Below, piece by piece: positions 10,101-16,143 of a stretch of DNA of 64,000 bases (positions within the stretch are counted from its first letter, which is position 1; each line of letters opens with the position of its first letter). The notes beneath the pieces are model-generated. The model saw nothing but the letters and a program-made list of their open reading frames with translations, was not told the DNA's origin and made no database searches. Source of the DNA: Streptomyces sp. V1I1 (GTDB lineage: Bacteria; Actinomycetota; Actinomycetes; Streptomycetales; Streptomycetaceae); contig NZ_JAUSZH010000001.1 of the NCBI RefSeq assembly GCF_030817355.1, positions 1,922,001 to 1,986,000 of the forward strand, read 5' to 3'. A program made the position numbers and the translations under genes.

Positions 10101-11960
10101 GGTCGATCCCGACGTGTAGATCATGTATGCGGGGTGGTCAACCCGGTGCGGGGCGGACCTGACGGGCTCTTCGGTGAGCGGGGCGTCGTCGACCATGACC
10201 ACGGGGACGTCCGTCCGGGGCAGCCGGTCCGCGGTGTCTTTGACCGTCAGCAGCAGCGCGGGCCCGGCGTCGGCGAGCATGAACTCGACCCGCGCGGCCG
10301 GGTAGTCAGGGTCGACGGGGACGTAGGCGGCGCCCGCTCTGAGCACCGCGACCAGGGCGACGACCAGTTCCAGGGAGCGGGGCACGGCGACCGCGACGAA
10401 CCGCTCGGGCCCGGCGCCGCGCTCGGTCAGCAGGCGGGCCAGCCGGCCAGACCGCTCGGCCAGTTCCCGGTAGGTCACCCGGGTGTCCTCGAAGGTCACC
10501 GCGCCGGCGTCCGGGGTGGCGCGGGCCTGTCGGTCCAGCAGTTCGGTCAGGGTCGTCGGCGGTGGGGTCACCGTGGGTCCGGCGTACTCGGTGAGCAGCG
10601 CGCGGCGTTCGGCGGGGTGCAGCACGGAGACGGTCCCGACCAGGGCGTGCGGGTCGGCGAGGGCCCTGCGCAGGAACGTCACGAACCGCTCGGCGAGCCC
10701 GGCGATGTCCTGGTCGTCGTACTCCGCGCGCGGCGCGTCGAAGCGGACGTACAGGTCGCTGTCGGCCCTTCCGTCGGTGTAGACGCAGACCATCACCTCG
10801 TCGATCACGCCGAAGGTGCCACCGGCGAAGTGGGCTGTGGCGCCCGCCAGGTCGAGTGCTTCGACGGAGGGGAGCACGTTGACGACGGCGCCGAACGGGC
10901 TGCGCGCGTCGCCGGCGTGGCCGGAGGCCCGTTTGATCAGGGATATGTCGTGCCGGGCGTGGCGCAGGACACGGCGCCGCTCCCGGCCGAGCGCCTCAGC
11001 CAGTTCCACGAAGTCGGCCGCGGGGTCCACCCGCGAGCACAGCGGCACCCGGTTGGAGAGGAGGCCGAGCGAGCGGCGCAGTGCGCCGACGCGGTGATTG
11101 ACGGTGATGGTCAGCAGCTGCTCGGACAGACCGCACATGTGCCCCAGGAACGCGGTGGCGGCCGAGGCGATCAGGTCGGGCACCGAGGTACCCGCCGCGG
11201 CGGAGGCGTGTTCCCAGGCGGCGAGTTCGACGGCCGGGACCGTCGCGGTGCGGGTGGCCATCCCCTGCGGTGCGGTGAGGCCGTCCCAGTAGCCGGGCCC
11301 GCCGGTGGGGGCGTCGGTGCCCGGACGGACACCGGCGGGCAGACGGGCGGCGGGCAGGTCTTCGGCGAGGTAGTCGCGCCAGAACCGCTCGGCGTCGGCG
11401 AACCGCTGCGACTCCCGGTAGACGGCGTCCTTCGCCGCGGCGTCCCCCGGCGGGTTCGGGGCGCCCTCCGGCAACGCGGAGCCGGCGCGCAGCGCGCGGT
11501 AGATCTCGGCGATCCGCCGGGACAGCAGGGTGAGAACGCCGAACGCGTCGGTGAGGATGTGGTGGAAGACGAGCACGAGCAGGTGGCGGCCGGGGGCCAG
11601 CCGGATCGAGCCGATCCGCAGCAGCGCGTCATCGGTCAGGTCGAAGGGCTGGCGCACGAGATCGGCGACGACGGCGCGGGCCGCGCCGGCGGGGTCGGCG
11701 GCGTCGCCGACATCGAGGCGGAACGGCTCCCACGCCCCGAGGTCCCGGGCGACCGGCCGCAGCCCGTGGTCGTCGCGGCGGAAGTTCACCTTCAGCGCGT
11801 CGGCTTCCGCCACCGCCGCCCCCAGGGCCGCGGCGAGCAGGGCGGTGTCCAGGTCACCGTCGATGTCCCAGAGAGTGGCCACGTTGTTCGGTACGTCCGG
11901 AGTGAATTCCTGCGCGAGCCACATGGCTTCCTGCGCGGATGTGACGCCGGTACAACCCAT
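4164..11960 (-). CDS. NRPS C-A-T-E-C-A-T, predicted D-Ser then Gly/Ala
   Basis: A 2598-aa two-module synthetase. Domains by residue: C1 (VTSAQEAMWL near 8; HHILTDAFG near 133, with Ala in place of the usual HHxxxDG glycine), A1 (TSGSTGRPKG near 617), T1 (GGDSI near 1018), epimerase (HHLVVDG near 1203, EGHGR, NFLGRF), C2 (HHVLLDG near 1703), A2 (TSGSTGTPKG near 2160), T2 (GGHSL near 2541). The A1 pocket D-V-W-H-V-S-L-V-D-K is a clear serine code, and the following epimerase gives D-Ser. The A2 pocket D-I-L-Q-I-T-L-V-Y-K is nearest to glycine codes and suggests Gly or Ala. The layout and length match the first synthetase of echinomycin-type pathways (family knowledge). C1 would condense the aryl starter with Ser. 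I chose ATG 11960 because GGGGGC precedes it and the C-domain homology begins just after; the frame stays open to a TTG at 12107. A short gap links it to the next NRPS. Confidence 0.95.
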   Translation of the reverse strand: MGCTGVTSAQEAMWLAQEFTPDVPNNVATLWDIDGDLDTALLAAALGAAVAEADALKVNFRRDDHGLRPVARDLGAWEPFRLDVGDAADPAGAARAVVADLVRQPFDLTDDALLRIGSIRLAPGRHLLVLVFHHILTDAFGVLTLLSRRIAEIYRALRAGSALPEGAPNPPGDAAAKDAVYRESQRFADAERFWRDYLAEDLPAARLPAGVRPGTDAPTGGPGYWDGLTAPQGMATRTATVPAVELAAWEHASAAAGTSVPDLIASAATAFLGHMCGLSEQLLTITVNHRVGALRRSLGLLSNRVPLCSRVDPAADFVELAEALGRERRRVLRHARHDISLIKRASGHAGDARSPFGAVVNVLPSVEALDLAGATAHFAGGTFGVIDEVMVCVYTDGRADSDLYVRFDAPRAEYDDQDIAGLAERFVTFLRRALADPHALVGTVSVLHPAERRALLTEYAGPTVTPPPTTLTELLDRQARATPDAGAVTFEDTRVTYRELAERSGRLARLLTERGAGPERFVAVAVPRSLELVVALVAVLRAGAAYVPVDPDYPAARVEFMLADAGPALLLTVKDTADRLPRTDVPVVMVDDAPLTEEPVRSAPHRVDHPAYMIYTSGSTGRPKGAVVTHAAIVNRLLWMQDRFRLDGSDRVLQKTSASFDVSVWEFFWPLITGATLVVARPDGHRDPDYLAEVIRRAGVTTAHFVPSMLAEFVTEETAAACTGLRRVVCSGEALPAELAARFHRTFGVPLHNLYGPTEAAVDVTAWQYRPGARTIPIGTPIWNTALYVLDSRLRPLPPGVFGDLYIAGAGLARGYYDRRALTAERFVACPFGEPGRRMYRTGDLARWNTDGELEFAGRADHQVKIRGFRVEPQEIEDTLTDHPGVLRAAVVARPGRAADGAAQLVAYVVPATSDGNGGTGTEWDLHAGLDIAELRGFVAARLPAHLVPAAFVALDRMPLTANGKLDRAGLPEPEVTGRAHRPPRTGDESLLAAAFAEVLGLSHIGVDDDFFTLGGDSIRAIQVVGRARAGGLALTPRTVFECRTVAALAQAATRDTAPVALAELEGGGVGLLPLPPMARLYAERGPGLDRLAQWLVLELPAAVDLPGLTAAVRAVLDRHDVLRSRLTDDGLLVQPPGTPDAGGLVDRVDCPGDWGGEEWQTLLRAKAAEAVRHIDARAGRMLRLVWFPGAAGGPGRLLVVAHHLVVDGMSWRVLLPDLAAAWRQVQEGQPPALPRVGTSLRRWLHALADEAARPGRVAEASLWRDLLEAPVAPVGSRPLDPGRDLTSTTDTVRVELPADLTDAILTSVPAAYRSGADEVLLTALVLALARERQGLTDGTTVVRLEGHGRQEELVPGADLSRTAGWFTTVTPVRIDVSGIDVDAAITGGAAAGDALKRVKEQRRALPDQGIGYTLLRYLNDDTAALLSPYPADDIGFNFLGRFTFERPEPAPGEDPTHGSGWTPAPECAELVAAPAADMPAPSALELNALVTGTGDDARLTALFTFATGVLTADEVRALSGTWCAALRGLRSLVASGGRGLTPSDVPLVTVGQEELDGWQQRFGRVSDVWPLTPLQDGLLYHTMLAQSASEAYQTQFVFRLEGAVDPARLRAAGQALLDRHPNLRVAFRPSATGEPVQVVVDDVPLPWRHLDLTGEADAATRLEEILAEERDTRFRPESPPLLRLTLVTLGPQHAELALTAHHVLLDGWSVPLVERELMQLYGADGVDTAPARPHGYRDFLSWLSRQDTARSARAWAEELAGVAEPTLLAPTTPGARPAGSGSGQIDVPLTGEDTTMLARRAAEWGVTPNTLVQGAWAMVLAQLTGREDVLFGATVAGRPSGLPGADTMIGLFINTVPVRVRCTPADPVPEVLGRLQDAQARLLDHHHLGLADIQRATGLNSLFDTLVVFESFPVDRSGRSAAAASAQPVVSGIRPYAPPHYPLTVIAAADPLLRISFQYRRNAFEQTAVEALADRLVRVLRQIAAGPRTTVGALDVLSDAEREQVLHGWNDTTVPPPERTVPELIAARAAATPDTVCVEFRGHRLTFRELDERAGRLAHWLAGQGVGPESRVVVLLPRSADLVVALLAVWKAGGTYVPVDPEYPAARVRAVVEDSAPVLVLDEERLAGVDLSDRSPHPAHGPRVPVGADHAAYVIYTSGSTGTPKGVVVRHGALAILLTGMQDRFSFTPDDRLLACATVAFDIAALELFLPLLAGGRVVLAGKDDITQPTALLDLVERSGVTVMQATPALWQSLVTHAPACLTGLRVISTGEALPLALAETLCRHATEVTNLYGPTETTVYATAARLLPGHCGMPPSVGGPVAGTRILVLDRTLRPVPPGAAGDLWIAGEGLARGYHDRPGMTAERFVACPFGPPGERMYRSGDLARWTVTGEVEYLGRSDHQIKLRGFRIEPAEIEHTLTRHPAVRRAVVIDREDRPGDRRLVAYVVPETGTEPPTTELLREAVGERLPAYMIPAAFVTLTELPLTPNGKLDRSALPRPEFGGDEYRAPRSPREQALCALFAEVLGAERIGLDDDFFVLGGHSLMATRLVARVRAEMGVEIPMRVLFTAPTVAELTDRWNEMSASTRMPLRRMTER

Positions 11961-12174
11961 CCAGATGCCCCCAGCAAAAGTGGTTTCCCGGTCAACGGCC
12001 TCGCCGTGCCGATACTTGTCGCGGCCCATGCGCTCGAACAACTGGCATGAAAGATGTTCGCCAGAGATCGAAAAGGAATAGGCCAACACCCGAAACAACT
12101 CCGCCAAACCGCCCCGGCCAACGTCCGTCCGGCCCGCTTCAAACTGCCCTCGGACATCTTTCGGTCACGGGTCC

Positions 12175-12201
12175 GCGCGTTCCGCGCGTTCCACGCGTTC
12201 C
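12175..12201. repeat. three tandem 9-bp repeats, RCGCGTTCC
   Basis: GCGCGTTCC, GCGCGTTCC and ACGCGTTCC follow each other directly. They sit just downstream of the ABM monooxygenase stop and about 215 bases ahead of the NRPS start, in the 260-base gap between the two genes. The phase-perfect array could be a protein binding site or simple slippage; nothing shows which. Confidence 0.75.
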
Positions 12202-12220
12202 AACGGCCGTAGTCCGCCTG

Positions 12221-12559
12221 CTAGCGCGGCCCCTCCGCCGCTGCGGCCGGGCTTTCGTTGTCGTGCGCGCTGGTCCGGACCACCTCGGCGACGGTCAGCT
12301 CGTAGGCGGAGTACCAGTGTTTCCTGCCCAGTCGCTGCGCCACCTGGTGCTCGGGGTCGCAGCGCCACTTGTCTAGCGTCTCCCCGTCCCGCCACATCAT
12401 GACGGCGAGACGTTCGCCGTCCTCCCCGGTGTAGTGCTTGACCTCCACCGGGTCGGACCCGGCGATGGCGCGGACCCGCTCCTGCATCCGCTCCTCGGTG
12501 GCGTAGTAGTCCTCGCCCGCCTGCTCGGACAGGCGCGACTTGAACAGGATCACGAACAT
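12221..12559 (-). CDS. ABM-domain (antibiotic biosynthesis monooxygenase-like) protein
   Basis: A 112-aa protein with the size and pattern of the ABM alpha+beta barrel family: N-terminal MFVILFKSRL strand, YATEERM helix, VKHYTGEDGERLAVMMW core and DPEHQVAQRLGRKHWYS tail. ABM proteins are cofactor-free monooxygenases or small accessory proteins, often acting on aromatic intermediates in antibiotic pathways. The ATG at 12559 overlaps the end of the upstream FAD monooxygenase by 10 bases, so translation is probably coupled. A role in ring modification of the aryl starter is inferred from neighbours only. The Ala/Glu-rich last 12 residues look disordered. Confidence 0.8.
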   Translation of the reverse strand: MFVILFKSRLSEQAGEDYYATEERMQERVRAIAGSDPVEVKHYTGEDGERLAVMMWRDGETLDKWRCDPEHQVAQRLGRKHWYSAYELTVAEVVRTSAHDNESPAAAAEGPR

Positions 12560-13926
12560 ACGGAGTCCTCCGGGGTGGCGGTGGTCGGGTTGGGGGAAGG
12601 GATGCAGGCGCGCAGTCGGTCGTCGGGCGCCGAGACCAGCTCGGTGCCGTACCGGGCCAACAGATCCGCCACGAGCCGGTCCAGACGCTGGTCGTCACGC
12701 AGTACGGAGGCGTAGCTCTCCTCGGTGAAGGCGCACCGCTCGTACAGCGGAACGAACCAGTCGGGGAACAGCACCGTCAGCCGCCCGCGCAGCACCTCCG
12801 CAGCGGTCTCCTCGCGCGGTGGGCCGGCCATCGTGAAGTAGTGCCGGTAGGAGAGCCGGGAGATCGCGTCGGCGTCCTCGGTCCGCGACTTCTCGTAGGC
12901 TGCCAGGCCCGCCGCCCAGTCCGCGGAGGCGTCGAGGCAGTCGACGAGGACCCGGGCGTCCTCGAAACCGCAGTTCATGCCGTGCCCCATGAAGGGCGCC
13001 ATCGCATGACAGGAATCACCGAGCAGCGCGAAGGTGTCTCGCCAGACCCATCGGTCGCAGCGGACGGCCGTGAGGGTCGAGACGGCCTTGGTGGCGAGCT
13101 GTTCCGCGATGTCGGGGATGATCCCGGTCAGCTCGGGGAAGTGGGCGGCGAACGTCTCGTACAGGTCCTGGCCGCCGCGGGCCGCCGCGTAGGACGGGGC
13201 GGGGCCGTCGAGGCGCATGAACAAGGAGCCCGAGAGCTTCCCCGACGGCAGGGGGTGCGCGGCGAACATCGCCTTCCCGGAGGGCCAGTAGTGCGTGATG
13301 GTCGGGTCCAGCCGGCCGGCCGGTACGTCGATCTCCTGGTAGGCAAGGTCCAGCGTGCGCACCTCGGCCCGGGTGCCGCGCGCCTCCAGGGCGGCCCGGG
13401 CGGCGGAATGCGCGCCGTCGCAGCCGAGGACGCGGCGGCACGTCAGCCGGTGCGAGCCGTGCCGGTCCTCCACCACCACTGCGGGTTCGTCCGGGTCCAC
13501 CGAGCCCACGCGCTGCCCGAAGCGGAGGCGCACACCGGGGGTCGCCTCGGCGGCGTCCAGCAGGATGTGGTGCAGCCGCCGGCGCTCCACCGCCCAGATG
13601 GGCTGTCCGTCCCGGCTGTAGGGGGTCATGCGCGTCCGGCCGTCGGGCAGGTGCCCGCAGCGTCCATGCAGGGGGACGCATATGCGGCGCACGGCGTCCG
13701 CGACGCCCAGGTCCGACAGGGCGCGCCAGCCGCGCGCCGACAGCATCACGACCAGTGACCGGCGTTGTCCACCGGAGTTCCGCCTGGGGTCCGCCCGTTT
13801 CTCCAGCAGGGTGACCGGTCCGAAGCGGGGCGCCAGGTAGAGAGCCGTGACCACGCCCACCAGACCGGCCCCCACGATGACGGTCTCCGGGTTCCCGTCC
13901 GTGCGGTCCGTGCCGTTCCCGTTCAT
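12550..13926 (-). CDS. FAD-dependent monooxygenase, kynurenine 3-monooxygenase-like
   Basis: A 458-aa class A flavoprotein hydroxylase. It has an FAD-binding start (VIVGAGLVGVVTALYLA, residues 16-32), a DG motif (GCDGAHSAAR, near 165) and the second FAD motif GDSCHAMAPFMGHGMNCGFE near 310. The GHGMNCGFED stretch and the later FPDWFVPLYERCAF are features of kynurenine 3-monooxygenase. The start at 13926 has AAGGAC ahead of it. In quinoxaline/quinoline peptide pathways the aryl starter is made from tryptophan through kynurenine-type intermediates, and a flavin monooxygenase of this type is found there (TioG and Ecm4 from memory). The gene is overlapped by the ABM gene downstream and follows the dehydrogenase with a 66-base gap. 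Exact substrate unknown. Confidence 0.88.
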   Translation of the reverse strand: MNGNGTDRTDGNPETVIVGAGLVGVVTALYLAPRFGPVTLLEKRADPRRNSGGQRRSLVVMLSARGWRALSDLGVADAVRRICVPLHGRCGHLPDGRTRMTPYSRDGQPIWAVERRRLHHILLDAAEATPGVRLRFGQRVGSVDPDEPAVVVEDRHGSHRLTCRRVLGCDGAHSAARAALEARGTRAEVRTLDLAYQEIDVPAGRLDPTITHYWPSGKAMFAAHPLPSGKLSGSLFMRLDGPAPSYAAARGGQDLYETFAAHFPELTGIIPDIAEQLATKAVSTLTAVRCDRWVWRDTFALLGDSCHAMAPFMGHGMNCGFEDARVLVDCLDASADWAAGLAAYEKSRTEDADAISRLSYRHYFTMAGPPREETAAEVLRGRLTVLFPDWFVPLYERCAFTEESYASVLRDDQRLDRLVADLLARYGTELVSAPDDRLRACIPSPNPTTATPEDSVCS

Positions 13927-13992
13927 ACCGTCCTTGCCCCTCGTCCGTTGCTCCGCCGGCGGTTGTCGGGTCGTGTCCGCGTCCGCACCTCG

Positions 13993-15027
13993 CTATGGCC
14001 GCCGCAGTTCCGTCAGGACCGCGGTGCCGGCCTCTTTCGTACTCAGGGACCCGCCGAGATCGGGGGTGACGCGGCCCGCCGCGACGGCCGCGGCGACCGC
14101 CCGGCGGACCGCGTCCGCCTCCTCGGTCCGGCCCAGGTGCTCGACCAGCAGGGCCACGGAGAGGATCGCGCCGAACGGGTTGGCGGTGCCGGTACCCGCG
14201 ATGTCCGGGGCGCTGCCGTGCACGGGCTCGAAGAGCCCTTGTCCGGTCACGGGGTTGAGGTTCGCCGAAGCCGCCACGCCGAGGCCGCCGGCCAGCGCGG
14301 CCGTGAGGTCGCTCAGGATGTCGCCGTAGGAGTTGTTGGTGACGACGACGTCGAAGGCGGTCGGATCGGTGGCCAGTCGCAGGGCGGCGGTGTCCACGTA
14401 GAGGTGGGACGTCTCGACGTACGGGTGCCGTGCGACCGCCTCGCTCCAGCACCGCTGCCACAGCTGTCCGCCGTTGCGGACGGCGTTGGCCTTGTCGACG
14501 AGGCACACCGACCTGCGCGCCACGGAGAACGCGAACTCCAGCACCCGTGAGACGCCTTGGTGGGTACTGAGGTCCACGTCGATGGCGATCTCCTGGGGGG
14601 TCCCGGTGCGCGTACCGCCGCCGATGCCGCTGTAGAGCCCCTCGGTGTTCTCCCTGACGATCACGCAGTCGATCGCCCGGCGGGCCGGGTCGCGCAGCGG
14701 ACTGAGCCTGTCGTGCAGGAGCCTGGCGGGCCGGTAGTTGACGTAGAGGTCGAGTTCGAGGCGCAGGGTGGTGAGGACCGTACGCACGTACGCGGTGTCG
14801 CTGAGCCGGGGGTCCCCGACCGCGCCGAGGAGCGCCGCCTGGCTGGACCTGATCCGGTCGAGGTCGGCTCCGGTCAGCGCGGTTCCGGTGCGCAGGTACG
14901 TCTCCGCGTTGACGCGGTCCAGGACGTCCGTACGCGTCCCGAGGCGGAGGGCGTCGAGGACGTCCAGCGCCGGCTCGATCACCTCGGGACCGATGCCGTC
15001 ACCGGGGATCACGGCGATGGTGGTCAA
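13993..15027 (-). CDS. isopropylmalate/isocitrate dehydrogenase-like oxidative decarboxylase
   Basis: A 344-aa member of the beta-decarboxylating dehydrogenase family: N-terminal IAVIPGDGIGPEV, REN.EGLYSG substrate loop (VRENTEGLYSGIG near 125), DKANAVRNGG near 178, catalytic SYGDILSDLTA near 228 and nucleotide-binding EPVHGSAPDIAGTGTANP near 265. The start is TTG at 15027; its GAGG Shine-Dalgarno lies in the stop of the thioesterase gene, so the two are coupled. REN in place of the leuB-type arginine pattern points to a non-leucine substrate. Related dehydrogenases occur in thiocoraline- and echinomycin-type clusters (TioH and Ecm3 from memory), where a role in building the aryl starter has been proposed. 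A primary-metabolism leuB is less likely here because the gene sits inside the peptide cluster. Confidence 0.87.
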   Translation of the reverse strand: MTTIAVIPGDGIGPEVIEPALDVLDALRLGTRTDVLDRVNAETYLRTGTALTGADLDRIRSSQAALLGAVGDPRLSDTAYVRTVLTTLRLELDLYVNYRPARLLHDRLSPLRDPARRAIDCVIVRENTEGLYSGIGGGTRTGTPQEIAIDVDLSTHQGVSRVLEFAFSVARRSVCLVDKANAVRNGGQLWQRCWSEAVARHPYVETSHLYVDTAALRLATDPTAFDVVVTNNSYGDILSDLTAALAGGLGVAASANLNPVTGQGLFEPVHGSAPDIAGTGTANPFGAILSVALLVEHLGRTEEADAVRRAVAAAVAAGRVTPDLGGSLSTKEAGTAVLTELRRP

Positions 15028-15034
15028 GGCCGCC

Positions 15035-15781
15035 TCACTTCGGGCCCTGGCTCAGCACGTCCGCGACGAGTTCCGCGACGTCGGTCGTCACGTGGAAGTG
15101 CCCGCCCGGCCGCACGGTCCCCGAAAAGCCGCCGGAGGTGACGCTCGCCCACCCCGCCAGCTGGTCCTGCTCCACCAGCGGGTCGCCCGCGCCGTGGTAG
15201 CTGCGCACGGGACAGGACAGCGGACGGGTGCCGGGGCGGGGCCGGTAGGTCGCGTGGGCCCGCAGGTCCGAGCGGATGACGGGCAGGAGGAGGTCGCGCA
15301 GCTCGGCGTTCTCGGCGACCGCGGGCTCGATGCCGCCCAGCGCGCACAGGGTCGACCAGAACTCGTCGTCGGGCGCCAGGTGGACACCCCTGTTGGTCAT
15401 GGATCCGGGCGGCAGTGCGGCGGACACGCAGAGCGCCCGGGGTTCCTCACCGGCGTCCCGCAGCAGCAGAGCGGTCTCGTAGGCGACCAGCGCCCCGAGA
15501 CTGTGCCCGAACAGCACGTGGTCGCCCGGCGGCAACCGCAGCAGCTCCGCCGCCACGCAGCCGGCCATCGCGGCCACGTCGTCCACGGGCGGCTCTCCGA
15601 AGCGGTCGCCGCGGCCCGGGTACTGGACGGCCATCAGCGACACACCGGGCGGCACCGCGGCGGACCACTCGCCGAATGCGACTCCCGATCCCCCCGAGTG
15701 CGGGAAGCACACCACCCCGACGCCGGCAGGGTCACCGGCGATCATCGACCGCACCCAGCCGCGTTCCCGTATCCGGCTCAT
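15035..15781 (-). CDS. type II thioesterase of the NRPS cluster
   Basis: A 248-aa alpha/beta hydrolase with the type II thioesterase signature: CFPHSGGSG near 26, YPGRGDR near 55, nucleophile motif GHSLGAL near 95 and a C-terminal GGHFHV carrying the catalytic His. Such enzymes remove wrong or stalled acyl groups from carrier domains. Of several in-frame starts, the ATG at 15781 is best: AAGGCGGAG precedes it and the homology begins within 20 residues. It is first in a leftward operon running through the dehydrogenase, FAD monooxygenase, ABM protein and both NRPSs, and faces the AMP ligase across a 362-base gap. Confidence 0.92.
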   Translation of the reverse strand: MSRIRERGWVRSMIAGDPAGVGVVCFPHSGGSGVAFGEWSAAVPPGVSLMAVQYPGRGDRFGEPPVDDVAAMAGCVAAELLRLPPGDHVLFGHSLGALVAYETALLLRDAGEEPRALCVSAALPPGSMTNRGVHLAPDDEFWSTLCALGGIEPAVAENAELRDLLLPVIRSDLRAHATYRPRPGTRPLSCPVRSYHGAGDPLVEQDQLAGWASVTSGGFSGTVRPGGHFHVTTDVAELVADVLSQGPK

Positions 15782-16143
15782 CCACTCCGCCTTTCTGGCC
15801 GGCCGTCGTTCCGTCCGCACCATGTTTTCCACTCGCCGCCGATTCGCGGGGCCCTCGACAGATGTCGGCAAGAGATCGGGGCGCGGTGGAACGCGGCGCC
15901 GACGATGCCAAGGGACACAAGGACCGCGGGCAGGCCGCCGTACGGCACCGGGCTCACCTCGCACGCGGACGCAGCGCACCACCACACCGGACACCGCCCG
16001 CCACCGTGAGAAGGCACGCGCCCTCCACCCCGCGTCGCCGCCGTCCCGCGGCCCGGACGGACGGAGTGCACCCGCAGCTCCACCCGGACCTTCGCGCCCC
16101 CTCGATCCACGCCTCGACCGACCCGCCGAAAGGGAACGCGATC
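15782..16143. promoter_or_regulatory. divergent intergenic region of the NRPS cluster
   Basis: This 362-base gap lies between the leftward thioesterase operon and the rightward AMP ligase. It holds no convincing ORF. By position it must hold both promoters, but I could not pick out convincing -35/-10 pairs or an obvious operator palindrome. The AMP ligase ribosome site GAAAGG lies at its right end. Confidence 0.5.

Noticed and set aside
8601..12050. 1149-codon plus-strand open frame (and similar long ones at 4329-6728 and 6852-8588)
   Set aside because: Shadows of the two-module NRPS, with Gly/Gln/Val/Asp/His-rich sequence and no domain.
11961..12107. N-terminal extension of the first NRPS to a TTG at 12107
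   Set aside because: The 49 extra residues do not resemble a C domain. The ATG at 11960 has a ribosome site and sits just ahead of the conserved C1 motif.
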